DNA of 64,000 bases from assembly GCA_002733205.1 (NCBI GenBank), contig NVUW01000002.1, positions 666,183 to 730,182 on the forward strand, read 5' to 3'. Of this stretch, positions 18,609 to 27,500 are shown piece after piece. Below the pieces are notes generated by a model. That model saw only the letters and a program-made list of their open reading frames with translations, did not search any database and had not been told where the DNA came from. The position numbers and the translations under genes were made by a program. Each line of letters begins with the position of its first letter. The first letter of the stretch is position 1. The stretch comes from Thalassobium sp. (GTDB taxonomy: Bacteria > Pseudomonadota > Gammaproteobacteria > Pseudomonadales > Oceanobacteraceae).

Positions 18609-19385
18609 ATGTTTGATTCAGCTGACAGTTATCAGGACATTTTTAATCAACGTGCGGATGCTTATCACCAGGCAATGCTTAATTGGCCGGATGCACGTGA
18701 GCAGGAATTCAACGCCATCCTGCAAGGGCTGGTCATAACCGCGGGCACCCGCATGCTCGATGTACCGGCCGGTGGTGGTTATCTGGCGAGCTATCTGCCG
18801 CACAACGTACAACTTCATCATCTGGAAACCAGTGAATTGTTTGCCCGCTTGTTTGATCAGCATTGCCACTCTGGAAGTCGTCATCCGCTGAGTTTATGTT
18901 CGCTGGATCATCTCCCGCAGGCGGATAACAGTACAGACATCGCACTCAGCCTCGCCGGTCTTCACCATACTCAGAACAAACAACCATTATTTGATGAGAT
19001 TTACCGCTGCCTGCGTCCGGGAGGAATACTGGTGCTGGCCGATGCCCATGCCGAATCGGCCACGGCCCGCTTTCTCGATGGTTGGGTTAATACACACAAC
19101 AGCATGGGGCACCACGGCTGGTACTTTGATCAGCACACACTGGAACAACTCCGCAACAGCGGTTTTGATGACATAAAGAATGAAAACCGCGATTATCACT
19201 GGTGCTTTGACAGCGTTTTGCAGGCCGGCGAATACTGCAAGCTGATGTTTGGCATAGACCGGGCTGAGGCTTGTGAAATCAGTGATGCTTTGACCGCAGG
19301 TCTGGGGTTCGACACGCTTGCCGATGGCCGTACCGGCCTGCGCTGGCAGCTGCATTTTATTACTGCCTGCAAGCCCGTAGATTGA
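18609..19385 (+). CDS. SAM-dependent methyltransferase (class I)
   Basis: 258 residues. The SAM-binding motif I reads MLDVPAGGGYLASYLP (around residue 47-62), with the acidic residue LHHLETSE after it, then SLDHLPQADNSTDIALSLAGLHH (motif II/III) and CLRPGGILVLADA. It belongs to the Methyltransf_11-like group. It starts 2 bp after the ligase stop. The acceptor is unknown; the ligase-methyltransferase pair suggests modification of an activated acyl group or of a derived product. Confidence 0.82.
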   Translation: MFDSADSYQDIFNQRADAYHQAMLNWPDAREQEFNAILQGLVITAGTRMLDVPAGGGYLASYLPHNVQLHHLETSELFARLFDQHCHSGSRHPLSLCSLDHLPQADNSTDIALSLAGLHHTQNKQPLFDEIYRCLRPGGILVLADAHAESATARFLDGWVNTHNSMGHHGWYFDQHTLEQLRNSGFDDIKNENRDYHWCFDSVLQAGEYCKLMFGIDRAEACEISDALTAGLGFDTLADGRTGLRWQLHFITACKPVD

Positions 19386-19502
19386 TGGTTAAGGCATTTA
19401 AATATGTTCTTTGGGCATCATCGCAACCGTAGAACCCGGATAAAATAAAACCGTCTGGAATCTCACGACTTACGCATTATTCCTGTTTTACATGCCATAA
19501 AC

Positions 19503-19558
19503 TGCACGTTGCTCCGCTGGATAGAACGTTGCCCTCCAGAGGGTTCAATTAACCCCTC
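19503..19558 (+). pseudogene. tRNA-Arg(CCG)-like relic
   Basis: About 38 bases align to tRNA-Arg of this same window (36942-37018) with six mismatches: the D-arm GCTGGATAGA, then CGT, then the anticodon arm GCCCTCC-GAGG. The sequence between the two GAGG motifs of the intact tRNA (about 13 bases, 3' anticodon stem and variable loop) is missing, and a TTC-like T-loop follows. The cloverleaf cannot form, so it is not functional. It is probably left over from recombination or an integration at a tRNA. Confidence 0.6.
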
Positions 19559-19562
19559 CTTC

Positions 19563-19578
19563 ACCTACTAAATCAGGA
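19563..19578 (+). promoter_or_regulatory. CrbR-type operator copy upstream of the solute-binding protein
   Basis: ACCTACTAAATCAGGA matches the window's operator consensus ACCTAC-YAAA-GTAGGT at 13 of 16 positions and lies 60 bp before the start codon at 19638. The downstream -10 is weak (GTTAAC at 19601-19606). Confidence 0.5.
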
Positions 19579-19637
19579 TACTGAGGCCAGCAGTCACATG
19601 GTTAACTCCGGAGTTAATTTCTGCCGGAGATAATACT

Positions 19638-20633
19638 ATGGCAATCAGAACAGTAAGCCGTTATATGCTGCTGGCACTCTGTATTGGCTGTGCAACCAGC
19701 AATGCCGGGCCGCTGAAACAGGTAGCCGTTATTCAGAGTTATCATCCGCAATATAATTGGGATGCGCAGTATCTGCAGGCACTGCAGGATAATATGGGTG
19801 AGAAATGTCAGCTGACGGCATATTCAATGGACACCAAGCAGCTGGCTAAAAGTGACTGGCCGGAAAAAGCTGCCGAAATACAGCAAAGCATACGTCGCCT
19901 GGCTCCGGAACTGGTGATCATTGGCGACGACAATGCATTCTCGCTGATGGCAGAAAGTATTGCCAGAATGGGTATACCTGTAGTTTTTCTTGGTGTTAAT
20001 GGCGGCCGTGCCCAGTATCCCTTTATCGATAACCCGTTAATTACCGGTGTACTGGAGCGGCCATTCTTTGTGCAGAACATCCGCCATATGCGTAAGGTTC
20101 TGAAACGCGACAAACATTTTCTGATTCTTACTGACGATTCACCGACCATGAATAATGCCATCAGTGAGTTTTTTGGCGATGCCCGTACGATGATTATTCA
20201 TGGTACGCAGGTCGATGTGCTGATGACCAATAACCGCGAGCAATGGTTGCATGCAATAAGCTCTGCTTCAGAGCGCGGTATTGATGCTGTGATTGTCGGC
20301 ACCCATCACACCATTCACGATCATAACGGCCAGCATGTCAGCCCGGATGCACTGATGAACGAAGCCTGGGGACAGGCGGAAGTACCGATTTTTTCACTGT
20401 GGGATATTTTTGTTGGAGAGCATAAAGCCGCCGGTGGCTTTACCGTCTCGGCTTATCAGGAAGGCGTTACTGCTTCACGTCTGGCAATGATGATTCTTAA
20501 CGGCACTCCGATATCCAGTATTAAGCCATTGCAGTCACTCAGTGGCCATTATGTTTACAGCCGTAAAGGTATGCAGCACTGGAACATTCACCTGTCGTCG
20601 CTGACGGCTTCGCAGACCACCTTTATTGAATAA
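19638..20633 (+). CDS. periplasmic binding protein (type-1 ABC substrate-binding superfamily)
   Basis: 331 residues; ATG 19638 has GGAGA 8 bp upstream and gives the signal peptide ending near TSNAG. The fold reads as two Rossmann-like lobes (VAVIQSYHPQYNWDAQYLQAL, LAPELVIIGDDNAFSLMAESI, IPVVFLGVNGGRAQY, then HFLILTDDSPTMNNAI, IDAVIVGTHHTIHDHNGQHV), like PF04392-type ABC substrate-binding proteins. No permease or ATPase adjoins it. The operator copy in front suggests that it belongs to the same regulon as the hydroxybutyrate locus; its ligand is unknown. Confidence 0.75.
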   Translation: MAIRTVSRYMLLALCIGCATSNAGPLKQVAVIQSYHPQYNWDAQYLQALQDNMGEKCQLTAYSMDTKQLAKSDWPEKAAEIQQSIRRLAPELVIIGDDNAFSLMAESIARMGIPVVFLGVNGGRAQYPFIDNPLITGVLERPFFVQNIRHMRKVLKRDKHFLILTDDSPTMNNAISEFFGDARTMIIHGTQVDVLMTNNREQWLHAISSASERGIDAVIVGTHHTIHDHNGQHVSPDALMNEAWGQAEVPIFSLWDIFVGEHKAAGGFTVSAYQEGVTASRLAMMILNGTPISSIKPLQSLSGHYVYSRKGMQHWNIHLSSLTASQTTFIE

Positions 20634-20696
20634 ATCCGGGGCATATTCCCGCTGAGCGGCTCAGGGTGAACATTTTTACTGTTACCTGATGCCGCA

Positions 20697-21014
20697 TTAC
20701 ATTCCGTATTCTCGTTCCACTCTTGCTATCCGCACCCGAAATCCGGAATACCATTGCCCGCGGCCAAGGCGTTGTGCTTCTTTATGTTCGGTGTCGTTCT
20801 TCCAGTGCTGGATAGCCTCAAGACTTTCCCAGTACGATACCGTAATACCCAGACCTTCCCTTGCGGATTCAATACCAAGAAACCCCGGCTGTTCTGCTGC
20901 CGATGCCAGCATGCGCTCTGCCATAGCGGCATAACCATGATCGCCATCAGTGCGGATGCTGCTGAAAATAACAGCGTAGTAGGGTGGCTTGGGTGTTTGG
21001 GCAATTTCCGGCAT
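20697..21014 (-). CDS. antibiotic biosynthesis monooxygenase (ABM)-domain protein
   Basis: 105 residues. The ferredoxin-like ABM fold shows as YYAVIFSSIRTDGDHGYAAMAERMLASAAEQPGFLGIESA, then ITVSYWESLEAIQHWKNDTEH, the signature helix of small dimeric ABM proteins. Its role is probably cofactor-free oxidation or stress-related chemistry, not antibiotic synthesis as such. Monocistronic, convergent with the preceding solute-binding protein gene. Confidence 0.85.
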   Translation of the reverse strand: MPEIAQTPKPPYYAVIFSSIRTDGDHGYAAMAERMLASAAEQPGFLGIESAREGLGITVSYWESLEAIQHWKNDTEHKEAQRLGRGQWYSGFRVRIARVEREYGM

Positions 21015-21236
21015 AACAGACTCCTGCGTGTGTAATACTCACCGTCGGGCAGTAAATGCATGACGGTAATGTGCGCCTGCAGGAAAGTAAATATCGTGGA
21101 GTGGGCAGCAGCGTCTGTTGCTGATTGTCTGTGCTGATTGCTTATATTGGAGACTGTTCAGAATTTCCGGAAGGGAAATTTTAAAAGATTGGTATATCCC
21201 CGGAAGCCAAAGGCTTCCGGGGAAAGCGGCGGCAGC
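21015..21236. other. intergenic region
   Basis: 222 bp. It contains the ABM gene promoter and the terminator of the TRAP operon; no gene seen. Confidence 0.4.
21197..21223 (-). terminator. hairpin after the TRAP transporter operon
   Basis: TCCCCGGAAGCC and GGCTTCCGGGGA form a perfect 12-bp stem with a three-base loop (21197-21223), starting 14 bp past the dctM stop codon. The T-run after it on the minus strand is weak and delayed, so termination may be partial. Confidence 0.7.
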
Positions 21237-22625
21237 TTACTGACCGTAAACCATGGCCGGAAACCAGTTCACCAGTGACGGGAACATAATCAGCAGTGTC
21301 AGGCCCAGTAACTGCAGTACGATAAACGGAAGAACACCACGATAAATTGTACCGAGTTTGATTTCTGGCGGGCATACACCCTTCAGATAAAACAGGGCAA
21401 AGCCAACCGGTGGTGTCAGGAAAGATGTCTGCAACGTTACGGCAACCAGCATGACAAACCACACCATAATCGGCTGATCAATCACACCATAGCCATTAAT
21501 AGAAATTTCCAGAGCATTAATTACCGGAGCGACCAGCGGTAAGACGATCAGGGTAATTTCAATCCAGTCGAGTACAAAACCCAGCAGGAAAACAATGCCC
21601 AGTACAAACAGGATGATGCCATAAGGACCAAAGGGTAAAGAGGTCAGGAAAGATTCAATATACTCATCGCCACCCAGCTCACGCAGCACCAGTGCAAACA
21701 TGGTTGCACCGATAAAAATTGCAAAAATATAACCACTGACACTGAAAGTATTGTGCAGGCATTCACGCACTACTTTCAGGCTCAGTCTGCCATTGTGCCA
21801 GGCAAGCAGAATGGCCGCCGCGGCCCCTACAGCTGATGCTTCCGTTGGCGTTGCTATGCCGGTAAAAATACTGCCCAGCACCGCAATAATCATCAGCAAT
21901 GTGGGGAGCACGGAACGCATAACGTTAACCCAGACTCTCCATGTTACCGGCTGTAGGTTTTCTGCCAGCGGCATGGAGTGTGGGCGGATGATGCCCCAAC
22001 CCAGTATGTAGACAATGTACAGTACGCCCAGCAGCAGACCGGGTACGACGGCTCCCATAAACAGATCGCCTACCGACAGTGCCAGCTGATCCGCCATAAT
22101 AACCAGCATAATACTCGGCGGAATCAGAATGCCGAGAGTTCCAGCACTGGCAACGGTACCGACGGCGACGGTTTTGCAATAACCCTGTTTGAGCATAGCC
22201 GGTAATGACATTACGCCCAACAGTACGACAGAGGCACCGACGATGCCGGTGGATGCGGCCAGAATAATACCGATAAGGATAACGGTAATCGCCAGGCCAC
22301 CCCGTATCCGGCCAAATAATTCCTGAAAGGACTGCATCAGATTTTCTGCAGCACCGGATTTATCCAGCATATTTCCCATAAAAATAAACATGGGCAGCGC
22401 AACCAGAATCCAGTTGTCCATGATCTTATAAATACGGCTGACGACCAGTCCGATGGAGTTAAAGTCGATACCGATCATGGTATCGAGATACATGTCGCTC
22501 ATATACGCAAGAGCGGCAAAAAGAGTGCCTACACCACCCAGAACCCAGGCAATAGGAAATCCGGAAAATAACAAAAGAATAAAACTGGCAAACATCGCCA
22601 CAATCAGAATTTCATTAATTTCCAT
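21237..22625 (-). CDS. TRAP transporter large permease (DctM family)
   Basis: 462 residues, all membrane, of the ion transporter type: FSGFPIAWVLGGVGTLFAAL at the N-terminus, NWILVALPMFIFMGNMLDKSGAAENL, the GASVVLLGVMSLPAMLKQGYCKTVAVGTVASAGTLGILIPPSIMLVI signature around residue 125-175 and PPVGFALFYLKGV near the C-terminus. It overlaps the dctQ gene by 11 bp. With the DctP and DctQ partners, it forms a Na+-driven secondary importer for a carboxylate. Given the locus, hydroxybutyrate or a related acid is plausible; that is inference. Confidence 0.93.
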   Translation of the reverse strand: MEINEILIVAMFASFILLLFSGFPIAWVLGGVGTLFAALAYMSDMYLDTMIGIDFNSIGLVVSRIYKIMDNWILVALPMFIFMGNMLDKSGAAENLMQSFQELFGRIRGGLAITVILIGIILAASTGIVGASVVLLGVMSLPAMLKQGYCKTVAVGTVASAGTLGILIPPSIMLVIMADQLALSVGDLFMGAVVPGLLLGVLYIVYILGWGIIRPHSMPLAENLQPVTWRVWVNVMRSVLPTLLMIIAVLGSIFTGIATPTEASAVGAAAAILLAWHNGRLSLKVVRECLHNTFSVSGYIFAIFIGATMFALVLRELGGDEYIESFLTSLPFGPYGIILFVLGIVFLLGFVLDWIEITLIVLPLVAPVINALEISINGYGVIDQPIMVWFVMLVAVTLQTSFLTPPVGFALFYLKGVCPPEIKLGTIYRGVLPFIVLQLLGLTLLIMFPSLVNWFPAMVYGQ

Positions 22626-23154
22626 GGTTATTACCCCGTATCAGTAATACAGACTCGCGATATAGGTTATTGATAAATGCGAGCATCATCAGGCCGACGG
22701 AAATGGGGATCATCGACTTGATCAGCCAGCGCCATGGAAGGCCAGCCGGAGCCAGAGATCGCTCATTGATACGCCAGGATTCGGCAACAAAATCCAGACT
22801 GTGAATAAACACGACGAACAGAAAAGGCATCGCAAGTAACAGAATTCCGACGATTTCTGTCACGCTTTTCGCTCTGGCAGAAAAACGCGACTGCAGAACA
22901 TCTACCCGTACATGACTGTTGGTCGCCTGTGCGTAAATAACACCAAAGAGTACGCCAATGGCATACAGGTGCCATTGCAGCTCTTCCAGTGCAATCAGAC
23001 CGGCGCTGAAACCACGGCGCAGGGTTATCTGCAACAGAATAACGGCAATAAGAATGGCGTATACCCAGGACAGGTATTCGCAGCTTTTACGTAATACACG
23101 ATCGACCGCATCTGCCAGCAGCACGGTCGAAGGTGGCCGGAGATCATTATTCAT
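22615..23154 (-). CDS. TRAP transporter small permease (DctQ family)
   Basis: 179 residues with four membrane helices; the family pattern LEELQWHLYAIGVLFGVIYAQATNSHVRVDVL (residues about 70-105) is clear, with NERSLAPAGLPWRWLIKSMIPISVGLMMLAF at the end. Start is ATG 23154. It lies between dctP (62 bp upstream, separated by a stable hairpin) and dctM (11-bp overlap). Confidence 0.92.
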   Translation of the reverse strand: MNNDLRPPSTVLLADAVDRVLRKSCEYLSWVYAILIAVILLQITLRRGFSAGLIALEELQWHLYAIGVLFGVIYAQATNSHVRVDVLQSRFSARAKSVTEIVGILLLAMPFLFVVFIHSLDFVAESWRINERSLAPAGLPWRWLIKSMIPISVGLMMLAFINNLYRESVLLIRGNNHGN

Positions 23155-23180
23155 AACATTACCCGTTTAAAAACAGAAAT

Positions 23181-23204
23181 ACCGGCACAGGGTTCTGTGC
23201 CGGT
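23181..23204 (-). promoter_or_regulatory. intercistronic hairpin between dctP and dctQ
   Basis: ACCGGCACAG and CTGTGCCGGT form a perfect 10-bp stem with a four-base loop between the binding-protein gene and the permease genes. Without a strong T-run it is more likely an mRNA stabiliser or attenuator that keeps dctP expression above dctQM than a terminator. Confidence 0.65.
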
Positions 23205-23216
23205 TTAAGGCAGGAT

Positions 23217-24266
23217 TCAGTCGCGATTGATAAAGGCGCGGCTTGACCAGAGTTTGTAGTTGTCGCGGAAGTTTTTCAGATCGTCATAAACCACGGCAAA
23301 GGTCGGGTCTTTACGCTGTTCCTGAACCACCTCTTCCCATGCGGAGCGGAACTGATCCATCATTTCCTTTGGCCAGGTACGGATCTCTACACCACGGACT
23401 TCGGCATTTTTCTTCATGGCTTCAAACTGAATGTACTCAGATTCCGCTACGGAGTTGGTTACGGATGCCTTACAGGTTGTGGAAATCTGTGCGCGCTGGC
23501 TGTCGCTCATACCGTTCCAGGTATCTTTGTTGATCAGCAGTTCGAACACGGTGGCCTGCTGATGCCAGCCGGGAAAGTAGTTATATTTAGCCACTTTATA
23601 GAAACCCAGCTTTTCGTCGATGGCTGGCTGTGAGAATTCGGTGGCATCAATTGCGCCTTTTTCCAGAGCACCAAAAATTTCACCACCCGGAATCAGCGAG
23701 GTGGAAACTCCCAGTTTCTGCATAACTTCACCGCCGAGACCGTAGAAGCGCATATTCAGACCTTTAAGATCTTCGACGCTGTTTACCGGTTTTTTAAACC
23801 AGCCGGATGTTTCCGGACTGATCAGGGCGCAGGGCTCAACGTGTACGTTGTAGCCACCATCATCGTACATTTTCTGGTACAGCTTCAGGCCGTTGCCGTA
23901 ATACATCCACGCGGCAAACTCCGGGGCTTCAGGGCCAAACGGAATGGTAGAAAAGATTGCAGCAGCTGGCATTTTTCCTGCCCAGTAACCGGCAATAGAA
24001 TAACCGGAGTTCACTTTACCGCTGGATACGGCATCCAGAATTTCCAGTGGTGCAACCAGTTTTCCCGGTTCGTAAATTTTCATTTTAATCTGGCCACCGG
24101 AGACCAGTGGCAGCTGCTCAGATACCCAGGTGATTGGTGTTCCAAGGGCCGGCAGGTTGGAGCCGAAAGCAATTGGTGTTTTCAGTAATACAGGTTTTGC
24201 ATGAACCGCAGCGGCACAGAGTACAAGAGCGGATGCCGTCAGTAATGGCTTGATCATGGTTTTCAT
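23217..24266 (-). CDS. TRAP transporter solute-binding protein (DctP family)
   Basis: 349 residues. Signal peptide IKPLLTASALVLCAAAVHA. Mature protein shows the DctP features: QLPLVSGGQIKMKIYEPGKLVAPLEILDAVSSGKVNSGYSIAGYW, the arginine segment DLKGLNMRFYGLGGEVMQKLGVSTSLIPGGEIFGALEKGAIDATEFSQP, and YFPGWHQQATVFELLINKD. This belongs to the group that often handles 2- or 3-hydroxy/keto acids. GGAG sits before the start. Operator sites lie about 100 and 136 bp upstream (24366-24381 and 24402-24417). Confidence 0.93.
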   Translation of the reverse strand: MKTMIKPLLTASALVLCAAAVHAKPVLLKTPIAFGSNLPALGTPITWVSEQLPLVSGGQIKMKIYEPGKLVAPLEILDAVSSGKVNSGYSIAGYWAGKMPAAAIFSTIPFGPEAPEFAAWMYYGNGLKLYQKMYDDGGYNVHVEPCALISPETSGWFKKPVNSVEDLKGLNMRFYGLGGEVMQKLGVSTSLIPGGEIFGALEKGAIDATEFSQPAIDEKLGFYKVAKYNYFPGWHQQATVFELLINKDTWNGMSDSQRAQISTTCKASVTNSVAESEYIQFEAMKKNAEVRGVEIRTWPKEMMDQFRSAWEEVVQEQRKDPTFAVVYDDLKNFRDNYKLWSSRAFINRD

Positions 24267-24336
24267 ATCAGACTCCGGATTTATTATTTTCCTTTAATCT
24301 GAGCATTTAAAAGTTTTCCTGCTCAGGATTAAAAAA

Positions 24337-24342
24337 ACTATA
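24337..24342 (-). promoter_or_regulatory. -10 box of the TRAP operon promoter
   Basis: On the minus strand this reads TATAGT, five of six matches to TATAAT. It lies about 31.5 bp from the centre of the operator at 24366-24381, the same distance as in two other promoters of the locus. The operator therefore covers the -35 region, which is typical of an activator. Confidence 0.55.
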
Positions 24343-24365
24343 TGAACCGGTTGGCTTTCACTCCA

Positions 24366-24381
24366 TCCTTCTTTGGTAGGG
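24366..24381 (-). promoter_or_regulatory. operator copy (TRAP promoter, proximal)
   Basis: On the minus strand, CCCTACCAAAGAAGGA matches the consensus ACCTAC-YAAA-GTAGGT at 13 of 16 positions. It is 36 bp from the perfect copy at 24402-24417. It lies within the divergent region between the TRAP operon and the sensor kinase gene. Confidence 0.65.
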
Positions 24382-24401
24382 ACAATTAAAATAAGTGCAA
24401 T

Positions 24402-24417
24402 ACCTACTAAAGTAGGT
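24402..24417 (+). promoter_or_regulatory. operator, perfect palindromic copy (TRAP/kinase intergenic)
   Basis: ACCTACTAAAGTAGGT: two 7-bp arms around AA. It lies between the TRAP operon and the sensor kinase gene. It is identical to the copy at 28789-28804. Confidence 0.75.
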
Positions 24418-24539
24418 GGCTGGCAGTCAGATATCGCCATGAACAAAAAAATACGGAAATAGTCAGCCATAATTGTCACTATAGCTGTGACGAAACGCCG
24501 GGCCTGTTATATGGTGCAGGGGCGGACTGAAAGAATAAG

Positions 24540-27500
24540 ATGAGGTGCCACTTGATCGATTACCTGAGCAGTATATGGCTGGTTGGTCTTATTTCTTTGG
24601 CTTATGTGGGTTTTCTGTTTGTTCTGGCTATTCTGGGTGACCGTATCCGGAAGTCTTCATGGCAGCCTTATGTATACAGCCTGACGCTGGCAATATTCTG
24701 TACTACCTGGGCCTTCTATGGAACGGTTGAGCAGACTGTGCGGCATGGCTGGCTTTTGGCCCCAACCTACCTGGGCGCTATCGTTTTAATTACCGTCGGC
24801 TGGAAAATTCTAGATCGTATTATTCAGATTGCCCGGCAGGAAAACAGCACCACCATATCGGATTTTATTTCAGCACGCTTTGGTCATAGCCGTGGACTGG
24901 CTGTACTGATTTCGGTACTCAGTATTCTGGGCATCGTGCCTTATATTGCCCTGCAGCTTAAGGCCGTATCGGGAAGCTTTCAGATTATTACTGACACCAC
25001 CTCTGTTCAGCTCAGCTGGTACAGCGATCCGACACTGTTTATTGCAGCCGTTATGGCGGTTTTCAGTATTCTTTTCGGTACCCGAACCGTCGATTCAAGT
25101 GAAAGCCATCAGGGCATGATGCTGGCTATTGCCTTTGAATCGCTGGTGAAGTTATTTGCCCTGAGTGCCGTGGGTATTTTCGCGGTTTATGGTTTGTATG
25201 ATGGCTTCGGCGACCTGTTCAGTAAGGCATTAGCCAATGAAGAGCTGCATAAAGTACTGACTACCTACGAGAACCCAAGCGTTTATCTTACCCATGCCCT
25301 TATCGGTGGTATTGCGATTATTGCTTTGCCGCGCCAGTTTCACGTGGCGGTGGTGGAATACCGCAGTGAGCAGGATTTAAAAACGGCACGCTGGATGTTT
25401 CCGCTGTACTTACTGCTGATTAACCTGTTTTTGTTGCCGCTGGCTCTCGCTGCATTTATGCATGGCGATGTGCTGGAATCCTTTAACTTTATTACCTTAC
25501 AACTGCCGCTGGCATTCGGGCAGACTGAGCTGGCCACCTTTGCTTATGTTGGAGGCTTGTCGGCCGGAACCTCGATGGTGATTATTGCTTCTATCACCCT
25601 GGCCACCATGATCTGTAACGAGATCATTATCCCATTGTTAATTAAGCTGCGCCTGCAGGGTGACTCGCGGGATATTAAAGAACGTGTACTGAATATCCGC
25701 CGCATAGCCATTGTTATTGTTATGGCCTTTGCTTTTGTTTATTACCGTATGTTGTCGCAGTTCCACAGTCTTTCAGAAATCGGTCTTCTGTCGTTTACCG
25801 CTATTGCTCAGTTTGCCCCACCGATTCTGATTGGTCTGATGTGGCAGGGAGCTAACCGGCTGGGCGCTTATGCCGGCCTGATCAGTGGCTTCTTACTGTG
25901 GTTTTACTGTTTGTTTTTACCGGTATTAGCTAATGCTGGCTGGATTGATGCCGGCTTTATGGATGGGCCGTTTGGCTTGTCTTTTTTACGTCCGCAGGCA
26001 CTGCTTGGCTTTGACCATATGAATCCGGTGGTACATGGCACTTTCTGGAGCCTTATAGCCAATACCCTGGCTCTGGTTATTTTCTCCCTGTATTACAAGC
26101 CGGGTTTCTCTGATATCGAGCAGGCGCAACGCTTTGTTGAACCTTTTTCCGGGCAGCGTAATGTCGCACCACGGCGCTATGCGATCCGTACCGATGATCT
26201 TAAAGCACTGCTACAGCGCTTTATTAATCCGGCAAAAATCGATGCCCTGTTTAAAGACTTTTCCAATCCGGTAACCGGGCGGCTGATTACCCGTGGCGTG
26301 GTCAGCGAATCGATGCTGAAAGCGGCCGATCGCTTACTCAGTTCGGTGCTTGGCCGGCGTGGCTCCGATTTGCTGCTGCATAATCTGGTGGATGATAAAT
26401 CGCCGCAATTCGCTCATCTGAACAGCCTGATGGAAGAGGTGAGCGAAGTTGTACTGTTTAACCGTGACCTGCTTAATTCGGTGCTGCACAGTCTGGTACA
26501 GGGCATTACCGTCGTCGATGAAAATCATAACCTGGTGGCCTGGAATCAGCGCTTCGCCAATCTTTATGATTTCCCTCCGGGTTATTTATACGTAGGGCTT
26601 TCTGCAGAAATGGTGGTGCGCTTTATTGCCCGCTCCGGTGGTTATGGTGAAGGTGATGTGGAAGCTCAGGTGCAGATGCGCATGAGCGAGATTGAAAACC
26701 GAATGTCGCTGCATTATGTACGCCGCGCCGCCGATCGCCGTTATATTGAATTAATCGGTAACCCGATCTCAACCAATCTGTATATCACGGTATACAGTGA
26801 TATTACCGAATACCGCAATATTGAAGATGAGTTGCGTAAGGCCAACGAAATTCTGGAAGACCGGGTTGAGGAACGGACACAGGAGCTGACGGCTCTTAAT
26901 GCCGATCTGCAGCGTGCCAACCGTAATAAAACCCGCTTTCTGGCAGCTGCCGGTCACGATCTGGTACAGCCGCTGAATTCGGCGTCGTTATTTTCTGCAT
27001 CCATCATCAATAAATTACAGAAAGCCGCAAGCCGCTGTCCGGAACTCAGCACCGATATTCTGCCGGTGGCACAGAATATGGAACACTCACTCAGCTCTGC
27101 AGAATCGCTGCTGAATGAGCTGCTGGAAATATCCAAACTGGATGCCGATATTGTGCGTGCCAATGTGCAGATATTCCGCCTGTCTTCCGTATTGCGCTCA
27201 TTGGTTGAAGAATTCCGGCCGTTATTTCAGCGCAAAGGTATTGAGTTACATTTTATTGATTGCCAGCTGATGGTTGAGTCAGATCCTGTACTGTTACGCC
27301 GTATTCTGCAGAACCTGCTGGCCAACGCATTACGCTATACCGACCGTGGCCGTGTGCTGATCGGCGTCCGCCGCAGTCGTGATCATGTGCGCCTGCAGGT
27401 ACTGGACACTGGCCGTGGTATTCCGCCGGATGACCTGCATATGATTTTTGAAGAATTTCACCGGGTCGAAAGTCAGGGAGATAATGGCAGTAAAGGTCTT

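Larger units (their letters stand above)
19386..19637. other. intergenic region with tRNA-Arg relic and operator
   Basis: 252 bp. It holds a degraded tRNA-Arg-like sequence (19503-19558) and a copy of the ACCTAC-type operator (19563-19578) listed separately. The rest has no recognisable gene. Confidence 0.5.
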
